Shown here in pieces: positions 1-6,891 of a stretch of DNA of 11,540 nucleotides; position 1 is the stretch's first letter, and each line of letters opens with the position of its first letter. The notes below the pieces were generated by a model, which was not told where the DNA came from, did not search any database, and saw only the letters and a list, made by a program, of their open reading frames with translations. A program made the position numbers and the translations under genes. Source of the DNA: Candidatus Thorarchaeota archaeon (GTDB taxonomy: Archaea; Asgardarchaeota; Thorarchaeia; Thorarchaeales; Thorarchaeaceae); assembly GCA_030638785.1 (NCBI GenBank), contig DAOWDY010000248.1:1-11540 (forward strand), given 5' to 3'.

Positions 1-252
1 AGAACATTGGCAGAAACTGACAACCGGGAGATATTATCCAGTTCAAATCCTATGTTCCTCAAGATTCGACATGCAGCATTGGACAAGGCCTTCTCGGAAG
101 TCCAATCCAAACGCTTTCATCTTGACGAATCTCGAAGTCATGATTGGATCACAAAAGAGAACTATCAGCAAAGCCTGATTAAACTCATTCTTGAGGGCAA
201 CGACATCAAGAACCAACAGAGGCAAATAGAAGAGCAGTTGAGTCAATTGTGA
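1..252 (+). CDS. 3' end of an unidentified gene (partial)
   Basis: The frame is open from the first base of the window to a TGA at 250-252, so the beginning of the gene probably lies outside. A TTG at 7 could be a start, but no ribosome binding site can be assessed there. The visible 83 or so residues are hydrophilic and rich in charged residues and Gln. They look helical, and the last 30 residues (LILEGNDIKNQQRQIEEQL) have coiled-coil character. There are no Cys residues, membrane segments or motifs I recognise, so no function can be given. The gene ends 58 bases before the next gene on the same strand, which appears to have its own promoter. Confidence 0.55.
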   Translation, partial: RTLAETDNREILSSSNPMFLKIRHAALDKAFSEVQSKRFHLDESRSHDWITKENYQQSLIKLILEGNDIKNQQRQIEEQLSQL

Positions 253-280
253 GTTTCTGTTCACTCTCGAGTAGAATAGA

Positions 281-288
281 TACATATA
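281..288 (+). promoter_or_regulatory. TATA-like box for the gene at 311 (possible leaderless promoter)
   Basis: The sequence TACATATA is centred about 26 bases upstream of the ATG at 311. That is the usual distance between an archaeal box A and the transcription start. No Shine-Dalgarno sequence precedes the ATG, so transcript and coding start may coincide. This is inferred from spacing only. Confidence 0.4.
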
Positions 289-310
289 CAACTTCGATTT
301 TCAAACTCCT

Positions 311-598
311 ATGAAGGGCAAATTTATCCTTCTTATGCTTGCACATCTCTTTAGGACATGTGGAAAGCAGATTGAGTTAGATGATGCTGTTTATCGCCTT
401 TCTTTTATTTGGCGTTATGGGACGCCTACAAACATTCGTAAAATTCTTGCTCTGGCCAAGGAGAATGAGATGATTTCATTTCAAGGGGGGGTTATCCAAG
501 CTGAGTTCGTATTCACAACGCAGCAGCTCGATCCAAATCAAGCTGATATCCTAAGTAATCAAATCAAATCAGGAACTGTTGCGGACCCGCTTTATTGA
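311..598 (+). CDS. Small DUF2240-like archaeal protein
   Basis: This is a 95-residue soluble protein of unknown function. Its pattern resembles the archaeal DUF2240 family as I remember it: a hydrophobic N-terminal helix ending in F-x3-G (residues 6-18), an acidic stretch and then LS (30-31), an aromatic/Gly turn (34-37), a helix with ALA (47-49), and a short hairpin ending GGVIQAEF (59-66). The whole looks like a small winged-helix-type fold, but no DNA-binding evidence is visible. It is shorter than the full family, which usually has a longer C-terminus. The ATG at 311 is the first Met and is backed by a TATA-like box 26 bases upstream, not by a ribosome binding site. The last 7 bases overlap the end of the convergent clamp-loader gene. 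The family assignment is tentative. Confidence 0.7.
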   Translation: MKGKFILLMLAHLFRTCGKQIELDDAVYRLSFIWRYGTPTNIRKILALAKENEMISFQGGVIQAEFVFTTQQLDPNQADILSNQIKSGTVADPLY

Positions 599-1707
599 GC
601 CTCGTTTTCAGGAAGATTGCCAATCGATGCAAGCAATGCCATGAGGTGAATGTGAGGGTTCTTCCCCTGGGTCATTCTGTAGTCAATCTCGGACATTCTG
701 TCAATGAGATGGCGCATCTTGGTATCGCCTAAAGGCCGCTTCACTACTTCCCTCTGAATTTGAACCATTACCTGAGTAGGAGAATATTGTTCAGATGTAA
801 GTAAACGACGGAGAATATCACGGGCTTTCACAAAGTCATTCTTTAGTGCTGATGAGATCATGGTCCTGACGCCTTTAGTAAGAGGTGTGTCAGAATGTGT
901 ATGAACTAAATCTTCAGTTACATTGCCTTCATCGGTTGCACAAATCTGTAAGAGATCTATTGCTCTACGAGCGTCTCCTCCAGAAGCCCTTACTAACGCT
1001 TTCATTCCCAGCGGTTCGATATCAACACCTTCTTTGGATGCAATATCAGACAGGATAGCCTCGGTATGTTCTGCACTAATTGCTGGAAATCGAATAACAA
1101 CACATCTTGATGCAATTGCAGGATTCCACCCTGCAAGTGAAGGTGTTACAAGAACAAAACGACAGACTCCTGAGTATCGTTCCATAGTTCTCCTCAATGC
1201 CTGAAGCATGTTCTTGTCAAGTGCATCCGACTCTTCTAGAACAAGGATTTTCAATGGATCATCAGCGACTGTTATAGTGGACGCGAAAAGACTGATAGCT
1301 TGGTGTAGAAGCTGGCTTCTATTTGGGTTTCTTGTTTGTCCCTTCACTTTTAATGATGCTTTTGCCTCACGAAAGACAACAGACATGTATTCGTCTAACT
1401 CGGAGCGTTTTGATCTATCTAGTTTTGCTAGGGCGCTGATTTTTCGTTTCGCTTTGGCAATGGAATATGAGCGGATATCGCGAACATTGAGTGTTTTGAA
1501 GTTTGAATTGAAAGCATCACCAAGAGTCTTTTTTGCATAGATTTGAGCTGCAACAGTCTTTCCTGTTCCTGCAGGACCGTATAGAATTAGATGTGGGATT
1601 GTCCTAGATTCTGCATAACTCTTCAGTTGGTTTATTGCCTGTTCCTGCCCATAGAATTCTTCCCAAGTCTTGGGACGGTATTTTATACTCCATAGAACAG
1701 GCTCCAT
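592..1707 (-). CDS. Divergent replication factor C small-subunit paralogue (AAA+ clamp loader ATPase)
   Basis: RFC subunits use ATP to open and load the PCNA sliding clamp onto primed DNA. This 371-residue protein begins in the family style, with LWSIKYRPKTWEEFYGQ at residues 5-21. It has Walker A GPAGTGKT (44-51), QALRRTMERYSG (169-180), the SRC arginine-finger motif (200-202), the sensor 2 region GGDARRAI (243-250) and a collar ending PHIHLMALLASIG (351-363). Key positions deviate. Walker B reads LEESD (157-161) where the family has LDEAD. The sensor 1 region reads TPS where SCNY is usual. NASDERG is replaced by NVRDIRS (74-80). Roughly 48 extra, mostly basic and helical residues lie between that motif and Walker B, which accounts for the length over the usual 320-330. 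I chose ATG 1707 because GGTGG lies 5 bases upstream and the RFC fold starts there; a TTG at 1761 would add 18 unrelated residues. It is probably not the main RFC small subunit. Confidence 0.9.
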   Translation of the reverse strand: MEPVLWSIKYRPKTWEEFYGQEQAINQLKSYAESRTIPHLILYGPAGTGKTVAAQIYAKKTLGDAFNSNFKTLNVRDIRSYSIAKAKRKISALAKLDRSKRSELDEYMSVVFREAKASLKVKGQTRNPNRSQLLHQAISLFASTITVADDPLKILVLEESDALDKNMLQALRRTMERYSGVCRFVLVTPSLAGWNPAIASRCVVIRFPAISAEHTEAILSDIASKEGVDIEPLGMKALVRASGGDARRAIDLLQICATDEGNVTEDLVHTHSDTPLTKGVRTMISSALKNDFVKARDILRRLLTSEQYSPTQVMVQIQREVVKRPLGDTKMRHLIDRMSEIDYRMTQGKNPHIHLMALLASIGNLPENEAQ

Positions 1708-1750
1708 TATATCCACCAAGATTCTCTCATCCGGATTCAAAATAAGGTTG

Positions 1751-1760
1751 ACTCTAAACA
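1751..1760 (-). promoter_or_regulatory. Possible TATA-like box for the RFC paralogue
   Basis: On the minus strand this reads TGTTTAGAGT. Transcription would start near 1731, leaving a leader of about 24 bases that contains the GGTGG before ATG 1707. It is a weak box; the A/T-rich stretch at 1803-1818 is an alternative. Confidence 0.25.
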
Positions 1761-1802
1761 AATGATGACTGAATTAATAGCTTGAAACCTCAATCACAAA
1801 TG

Positions 1803-1818
1803 TCATATACATAGTATA
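1803..1818 (+). promoter_or_regulatory. TATA-like promoter element in the divergent intergenic region
   Basis: The stretch TCATATACATAGTATA lies between the minus-strand RFC gene and the plus-strand XPB-like gene. For the plus gene it would start transcription at about 1833. That leaves a leader of about 30 bases holding the GGAAGGA ribosome binding site and supports ATG 1864 over ATG 1828. The stretch is A/T-symmetric enough that it might serve both directions. Confidence 0.4.
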
Positions 1819-1863
1819 GCTGGGCGCATGTTTAAAAAAATCCAAATTAAGGAAGGATTGAAC

Positions 1864-3576
1864 ATGGCTAAAGAATCCTTTGAGAAAGAACTTGAAAGTG
1901 TATTCAGAGAAGACCTTGTTGTCGCTTGCCAGTATTGGGAAATAGATGTAAGCGGGAGCACATCTGGTACTCAATTAGTTAAACTTCTCGCGGCAAAAAT
2001 GAAAATCAAAGAAGAGAGAGATCGTATATTTGCTTCTTTCACTGAGTCAGAGGCAGATCTACTCGGCATCCTCACGCTCAATGGAGGTGCAATGAGTTAT
2101 GATCGTCTAAAGCCATTCAGGAAGATTTACAGTTATGGCCAATTGAATCAGACAGAGAGGGATTTGAGAAAGAAAGGCATTCTCATTCGTAGAATGATGT
2201 CACGCCTCACAGAATTTGGAAGAGAGGTTGCAGAATTCAAAGTTCTGGATTTCTTTATACCACATCTCAAGAAGTACTTCTCTCAAAAACCAGAACCGAC
2301 AATTGAGAAACCAAAGAGAGCGAAGAGTATTGTGAATGAACGCGATTCTCTGCTCATCGATACGCTACTCCTAACATCATATCTCGCAAAACATGAAGTG
2401 AAGATGACGAGCTCATGGGAGTTTCCTAAGAGGGAGATTGACCATATCAAAGAAGCCATGTCAAAATCAACTGATGATAGATTCGAGCTCGTACAGAGGA
2501 TTGCCCGTAAGGCTGCTGCCTATGAAATTGTGGACAAAGATCGAGTAGCACCAGGAAGGGTAACGACCCTCTTTTCAGGAAAGCAGGATATCGTTTCAAA
2601 GAGAATACTTCTCTCAGCAGTAGGTCGAACTCGTGCTATTTGGGCCACTCCTGATCAGCCCACAGAATACACATTGAATCTAGTTATCTGTAGGTTGAGA
2701 GAGAGCCACTCAGAGGAATGGATCAGCGTACCTGAGATGCGGAATTGGATTAGGAGCGAGTTGTTCATTGATGGACAGCCATTGAAATGGATTCAAATTT
2801 CTGAAGAGAGAGTGAGTATGGCTCTTGAAACCCCCTTATTGTTGGGATTAGTTGAAGGAGCATATAGAGGAAAGAACCTACTTGCTGTCAGGTTGACCAA
2901 GGTCGGTGAGTGTGTTATCGTAGGTAAACCTCGTGAGGAAATCGAAGGACAGGAGTCATTCATTGTATTACCCAACTTCGAAGTGACAGTGTTCACTGCA
3001 GAGATGGATTATTACAAACTCTATCAACTCATGCAGATTTCACAGCCCATAAAGACCGATGTAGTGAGTACATTTAGGATTACAGAAAAATCGATATTCA
3101 ACGCTGTCGAACTTGGTTACAGAGAGAATGACATCATCGAATTCTTAGAAACTGAAAGTTCAAAGCCAGTCCCAGCGAATGTTAAGAGATCAATATCGGA
3201 TTGGACCTCACAAACCACATTTGCATCAGTAACCGAAATCACGCTATTCGAAACTGAAGATGAACAAGAGCTAGAAAAAATGATCTTAATCCCTGATTTC
3301 AAGAAATATGTTGTCCGCAGAGTCGGTCCCTCTGCAGTCATCGTTAAAGGAGATATTGATGAGTTCATTGATGTGATGCAACAGCATAAGTGTCATTGTA
3401 CCCGGGCGGGAGTGAAAATAGCAGAACCGGAAACCTCTGCAGGAACATCTTTAGCGGAACAAATCTTGATGTATGGGGATCAAGTAGCGTCAGAGGTACC
3501 TGATGATTGTCTAGGCTGTCCAGCTATAATGTCATGTAATCGCGTGATAAAGAAGAAAGCGGATGCAAAGAGATGA
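1864..3576 (+). CDS. XPB/Ssl2 N-terminus-like (Helicase_C_3-type) protein without helicase motor
   Basis: This 570-residue soluble protein has an N-terminal SAP-like helical segment (about 15-47), then a winged-helix-like segment (60-120) and a basic linker (145-160). At about 366-455 it has a region matching the Helicase_C_3 family found in the N-terminus of XPB and in helicase-associated proteins: FIVLPNFEVTVF, then TFRITEKSIFNAVELGY, and FLETESSKPVPANVKRSI. No Walker A, DEAD/DExH or other helicase motif is present. The C-terminus carries Cys510, Cys512, Cys549, Cys552 and Cys558, the last three as CLGCPAIMSC, which could bind Zn or another metal. ATG 1864 was chosen because GGAAGGA sits 7 bases upstream; ATG 1828 lies before the predicted transcript start. 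The next gene begins 8 bases after the stop, so the two are probably co-transcribed. A role in DNA or transcription is inferred from the domain only. Confidence 0.85.
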   Translation: MAKESFEKELESVFREDLVVACQYWEIDVSGSTSGTQLVKLLAAKMKIKEERDRIFASFTESEADLLGILTLNGGAMSYDRLKPFRKIYSYGQLNQTERDLRKKGILIRRMMSRLTEFGREVAEFKVLDFFIPHLKKYFSQKPEPTIEKPKRAKSIVNERDSLLIDTLLLTSYLAKHEVKMTSSWEFPKREIDHIKEAMSKSTDDRFELVQRIARKAAAYEIVDKDRVAPGRVTTLFSGKQDIVSKRILLSAVGRTRAIWATPDQPTEYTLNLVICRLRESHSEEWISVPEMRNWIRSELFIDGQPLKWIQISEERVSMALETPLLLGLVEGAYRGKNLLAVRLTKVGECVIVGKPREEIEGQESFIVLPNFEVTVFTAEMDYYKLYQLMQISQPIKTDVVSTFRITEKSIFNAVELGYRENDIIEFLETESSKPVPANVKRSISDWTSQTTFASVTEITLFETEDEQELEKMILIPDFKKYVVRRVGPSAVIVKGDIDEFIDVMQQHKCHCTRAGVKIAEPETSAGTSLAEQILMYGDQVASEVPDDCLGCPAIMSCNRVIKKKADAKR

Positions 3577-3584
3577 ATTAGAAT

Positions 3585-4619
3585 ATGGGTCGTTTCACCC
3601 TCCCACCAGAATTAGCTGGGCATTTCTTGGGAGTTGGTAGTCTTGTTGAAAGTTATTTTGGCGAGGCTATGGATTATGTACTGAATCTTGCTCTGCCATA
3701 CGCATACCAGCGACCAAAATTACCTGAAGAGGATATGATACGACAATTTGGAGCGCTCTTGGATGGATTTGAGAGAGATGGAACTTTCATCTACGATATT
3801 ACGCTCGACGCATTCAATGAGATGATTGAAGACGAAGATTCTCTCTTTCCTGAGAAGACGCATTTTCATTCTCTATACGACTTGAAGGACAAAGGACCAT
3901 TCACATATTTCAAAGCCCAGATGACTGCACCAGCATCAATGTGCTATAGCATCAGGGACTCTTCTGGTCTTCAACATTTAACTCCACAGATGTTTCGATT
4001 CTTTGCGTCATTTATAGAGAGAGTCGGAAAGGGATATCTGGAGCATTTCAGGGACGTGGTTAAGACCCTGTTTGTTTGTGTTGACGACCCTGCACTCGGT
4101 TTTGTTGTCGAGATGATTGAAGCAGAAAAAGCTCCGGGCTTGACACCTAAACATATCATGAAGGTCACTGACGGTATGGTGTCACAGTTTGAAGTACCAC
4201 TCTATCATTACTGCTATGATTGGAGAGCCCTTGAATCCGAAGGAATTCATTTGCTTTGGGAGAGCTCTCCCAAAATTGCTCACCTCGATATGGTTTCATA
4301 TCCTCCAGATATTGAGCCTAATCAGGCTGAACTCATCAATCGATTTCTTGAACAGGGTGGAGGAATAGCACTAGGAGTCCTGCCGAATACTGATTCTGCT
4401 TACGAGGAGCCAGTATTGGATGTTTTCAAAAGCTCACTCACAAAGACATTGAACTTGCTTAACACCTCTGGAGTGGATCTGAATCTTCTGGAAAATAATT
4501 CATTGGTTTCCACACAATGTGGCTTATCAGGAGCAAGTCCTCAATTATCTAGAGAGATACATCTGGCAGATGCAAAATACCCAGAGATTGTAAGTCAAGC
4601 ATTTCGTAACCTCAGCTGA
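3585..4619 (+). CDS. MetE/UROD-like TIM-barrel protein (cobalamin-independent methionine synthase-like)
   Basis: This 344-residue protein resembles the archaeal and bacterial proteins of the MetE/uroporphyrinogen decarboxylase superfamily. It has a GVGSL turn near the N-terminus (16-20) followed by a segment patterned like the family's P-x-L-P-x-E-x-M-x-x-Q-F motif (PKLPEEDMIRQF, 44-55). It also has a central GPFTYFKAQ strand (104-112), HYC (208-210) and QCGLSGA (311-317). In MetE the HxC and the late Cys of the CGL motif bind the catalytic Zn that activates homocysteine thiol. His208, Cys210 and Cys312 are kept here. The usual Glu ligand about 22 residues after the Cys is not obvious; Asp235 is the nearest acidic candidate. 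No folate-binding N-terminal half is present, so a full MetE is excluded and a core methyltransferase on another methyl donor is possible. It sits 8 bases behind the XPB-like gene. Family is fairly sure, substrate is not. Confidence 0.8.
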   Translation: MGRFTLPPELAGHFLGVGSLVESYFGEAMDYVLNLALPYAYQRPKLPEEDMIRQFGALLDGFERDGTFIYDITLDAFNEMIEDEDSLFPEKTHFHSLYDLKDKGPFTYFKAQMTAPASMCYSIRDSSGLQHLTPQMFRFFASFIERVGKGYLEHFRDVVKTLFVCVDDPALGFVVEMIEAEKAPGLTPKHIMKVTDGMVSQFEVPLYHYCYDWRALESEGIHLLWESSPKIAHLDMVSYPPDIEPNQAELINRFLEQGGGIALGVLPNTDSAYEEPVLDVFKSSLTKTLNLLNTSGVDLNLLENNSLVSTQCGLSGASPQLSREIHLADAKYPEIVSQAFRNLS

Positions 4620-4629
4620 AACATTTATG

Positions 4630-4676
4630 TCCCTCTCCACAATTTTTCCCTCGAAAGATATCCTTAAGAGAGGGAA
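4630..4676 (+). repeat. Overlapping inverted repeats between the MetE-like and membrane protein genes
   Basis: TCCCTCTC at 4630-4637 pairs perfectly with GAGAGGGA at 4668-4675. Alternatively TTCCCTC at 4646-4652 pairs with GAGGGAA at 4670-4676 across a 17-base loop. Both use the same right arm, so they are mutually exclusive. No T-tract follows. It could be a terminator remnant, an RNA structure in the next leader, or chance. Confidence 0.3.
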
Positions 4677-4705
4677 GAAAGTGGACGATTTCAGAAGATA
4701 GGCTG

Positions 4706-5551
4706 GTGTACAATTTGGAGATAGAGAGCGGCAAAGAATCTGGTCCAATTATGAAATTCATGCAAGATTATCGAATGAAGATGCTTGTTCCAGAACTATT
4801 GGTTGTGTTTGCTGTCTGGTATCTAGCACCCGAATCGCTCACTGGCAACGTATATGCGTTCTTGGGTCCATTCAGTCTAATTCTACAACCGCTCTTCTTC
4901 ATTCCGAGTGGAATTCTCGCGTTCGTAACAGCTATCTCTCTTCACGGAATTTACCCACTAGACAACTATCACGAAGGAAAAATTCCTAATTTGCCCAAAG
5001 CTGCGGTCGTCATGATTGTAATTTCCTTTGTCTTCTTGCCATGGCTCGTTCTCATGCAAATGATAGGTTACTACATGACTGAAGCCACCGAGTATTTCAG
5101 TAGAAATCCACTTTGGGAGAGATTCGAGAGTCTTGGAGACCTTCTTTTCTATGCAGGTGCAATTTTCTTTGTAGGTCTTCAATGGTGGTTACTGATTCCG
5201 GTCATATTCCTAAGCCAGGGTGTTGATGGTATTCACAAGATCGCCCATCATGAAACATCAAGCGAGAAAATAACTGCAGTATTCTACTTCCTATGGCCAA
5301 TCTCAATGTTCTTCTTCTTCTCACCAGTTGAGATAATTGCAATGGCGGCTTTATCGATTCCAGCTTTTGCATTCTATGGATACATTAGGCCATACTATTC
5401 CTATGTCAATGCGGTGCATACGTTGACATTTGCTCTTATGATCCTCGTAGTATTGCTAATAGCGCCCGCCCTTCCGCTGGTGGAAATATGGTTCCCAGGA
5501 TTTATTCCACCACACATACCACCCAGACTATTTCCGGGAATAACATGGTAG
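4706..5551 (+). CDS. Multi-pass membrane protein of unknown function
   Basis: I do not recognise this 281-residue protein. It has about six or seven membrane segments, near residues 28-42, 50-80 (possibly two), 99-121, 146-170, 190-226 (two closely spaced) and 236-258. The last 20 residues are Pro-rich (GFIPPHIPPRLFPG). There are no Cys residues and no obvious transporter signature. Charged loops include NYHEGKIPNLPK (87-98) and a His pair followed by acidic residues (181-187). The start is uncertain: GTG 4706 has only a weak AGG 3 bases upstream, and the in-frame ATG 4751 (residue 16) is a good alternative without a clear ribosome binding site. It ends 22 bases from a convergent membrane gene, with a hairpin terminator between them. 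Confidence 0.75.
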   Translation: MYNLEIESGKESGPIMKFMQDYRMKMLVPELLVVFAVWYLAPESLTGNVYAFLGPFSLILQPLFFIPSGILAFVTAISLHGIYPLDNYHEGKIPNLPKAAVVMIVISFVFLPWLVLMQMIGYYMTEATEYFSRNPLWERFESLGDLLFYAGAIFFVGLQWWLLIPVIFLSQGVDGIHKIAHHETSSEKITAVFYFLWPISMFFFFSPVEIIAMAALSIPAFAFYGYIRPYYSYVNAVHTLTFALMILVVLLIAPALPLVEIWFPGFIPPHIPPRLFPGITW

Positions 5552-5556
5552 AAAGC

Positions 5557-5598
5557 CTAACCTTTGCTGACGACTAGTTATCAAAGGTTGGTTTTCTT
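5557..5598 (+). terminator. Hairpin with T-rich tail between convergent genes
   Basis: AACCTTTG at 5559-5566 pairs with CAAAGGTT at 5582-5589. A T-G and a C-G pair extend the stem to 10 pairs, with a 15-base loop. TTTTCTT follows at 5592-5598. It starts 6 bases after the stop of the plus-strand membrane gene. The stop codon and last codons of the minus-strand gene lie inside the loop and right arm, so the site is shared by both genes. Confidence 0.55.
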
Positions 5599-5912
5599 GT
5601 AGCCTCTTCTTCGTCTTCTTCACGAAGCTTGTGTTTGAAAGGACGACCCTGTCCGTAGATTGCAGGATCCATATCCTTCGTCTTATTCATTATAATTCCA
5701 AATCCAATGATTTGGACTACTAGAGAAGCGAGAGCAATGAGTATAACATCATAGAAATAGAGATGGCCCACAAAGTCTACCGGCTTCATGATTGCGATAA
5801 TAGGATAGATGATCGCTTGAAGAACCAAACCTGCCATATACATTAGAACCCATTTGTTAGTCCAATTTTGTGATACCATCGAAGTTGCATCTCCAAGAGT
5901 AAAATCAAACAC
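5574..5912 (-). CDS. Small two-helix membrane protein of unknown function
   Basis: This 112-residue protein has two hydrophobic segments, about 20-41 and 51-75, followed by a hydrophilic C-terminal tail. The tail is strongly charged, with a basic patch (PFKHKLR, 91-97) and then EEDEEEATRKP (98-108). The family is unknown. The start is not settled: GTG 5912 gives the full length but lacks a ribosome binding site, while ATG 5879 (residue 12, MVSQNW) has GGAG 11 bases upstream. The gene begins 39 bases after the stop of the next membrane gene on the same strand. A TTAAATA stretch in that gap may be a separate promoter. Its position beside two other membrane genes suggests shared envelope function, but this is only context. 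Confidence 0.65.
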   Translation of the reverse strand: MFDFTLGDATSMVSQNWTNKWVLMYMAGLVLQAIIYPIIAIMKPVDFVGHLYFYDVILIALASLVVQIIGFGIIMNKTKDMDPAIYGQGRPFKHKLREEDEEEATRKPTFDN

Positions 5913-5951
5913 GTCGCTCGCAGAACTCCAATTAAAGATGCCTATTTAACG

Positions 5952-6881
5952 TCAGTCCTTCAAGTCATCAAGTACATCCTGTAGAATCTCTTTTTCACCA
6001 GTGACATCAATATACCACAAGAGCATTTGTCGTATCAGGTCTTTCAATTCCTCAGGGGATGGATCAGGAGTTGTGTCATTAAAGGGAAATCCTTGATGTT
6101 CACTCTCATTGATAATGGAAACCTCAATGATTGCTCCACGTGAATCAACTTTACAAACCATAGCGGCAACACTCTCAATCCCATCTATTCGTGCTGAGAG
6201 CGTTGGATGTCTCAACGTGTAATAACCTCCCCATTCTCCCACCTCCAATCTTATTCCAATCCAATAGATAGCTGGTAATTGTGCAAGATATGACACTCCA
6301 ACTCTATACTCTTTGAATGATTGGCTTGGAAATTCCTCAGCGAGATTCCCTGGCATAGCAGGAAGAATAGTAGCAATTAATCCTACACCTAGGATAATCA
6401 GACAGAAACCAAAGACGGCTGGAGAAAGTAGTGCTGTATCTATCGAGATTTGACGTAGAAGAATCGGTAGAACTATACTCAGACTTCCTAGGATGACGAC
6501 GAAGATAACCCGCCTAATGTGAGTCTTTGACATCAACAGAGGGTAAGCGGTGTTATACTCTTTAACCATTTTACGGTATTCTTCAATGCCGACATCACGT
6601 TCAACGAATTTCCAGTTTGGAATAGCGATCACTAATCGTTGCTTAGCATACAATGAGATTCCACAAATGGGAATTGAGTATGTGACTACAATGACTGTAA
6701 TCAGAACAACCCATTCCATGAGCTCAGCGGTCACTTGCAGTAGAATACTCTGTGTAAGAAAGATTCCAAGAAAGGACCAGACCAGAACAACGGTGAAGAA
6801 AGAAGCATAGACGTATAGATCAAGCGATAGATCTACACTTTCCTTTCCAGACATGTCATTCCGGACTCCACTCATGACCAT
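5952..6881 (-). CDS. Four-helix membrane protein, paralogue of the adjacent upstream gene
   Basis: This 309-residue protein has membrane segments near residues 23-44, 57-78, 122-142 and 154-175, then a soluble C-terminal domain. Between helices 2 and 3 lies IPNWKF (87-92), with KEYN at 107-110. In the C-terminal domain RHP (224-226) is followed by ARIDG (230-234). The same landmarks at the same spacings occur in the neighbouring gene at 6892-7917, so the two are tandem duplicates that have diverged strongly. The reading frame is open to 6956, but that would overlap the upstream gene. ATG 6881 begins 10 bases after that gene's stop. ATG 6875 and ATG 6854 (MSGKESVDL) are alternatives, and 6854 best matches the paralogue's short N-terminus. 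Close spacing implies one operon. Function unknown. Confidence 0.75.
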   Translation of the reverse strand: MVMSGVRNDMSGKESVDLSLDLYVYASFFTVVLVWSFLGIFLTQSILLQVTAELMEWVVLITVIVVTYSIPICGISLYAKQRLVIAIPNWKFVERDVGIEEYRKMVKEYNTAYPLLMSKTHIRRVIFVVILGSLSIVLPILLRQISIDTALLSPAVFGFCLIILGVGLIATILPAMPGNLAEEFPSQSFKEYRVGVSYLAQLPAIYWIGIRLEVGEWGGYYTLRHPTLSARIDGIESVAAMVCKVDSRGAIIEVSIINESEHQGFPFNDTTPDPSPEELKDLIRQMLLWYIDVTGEKEILQDVLDDLKD

Positions 6882-6891
6882 CTTTCTCTGT

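Noticed and set aside
923..1540. Two plus-strand frames antisense to the RFC gene
   Set aside because: They are antisense shadows of a conserved AAA+ gene, with low-complexity Ser-rich translations and no ribosome binding sites.
1707..1761. TTG 1761 as start of the RFC gene
   Set aside because: It would add 18 residues unlike RFC N-termini, while ATG 1707 has a ribosome binding site and begins with the family pattern.
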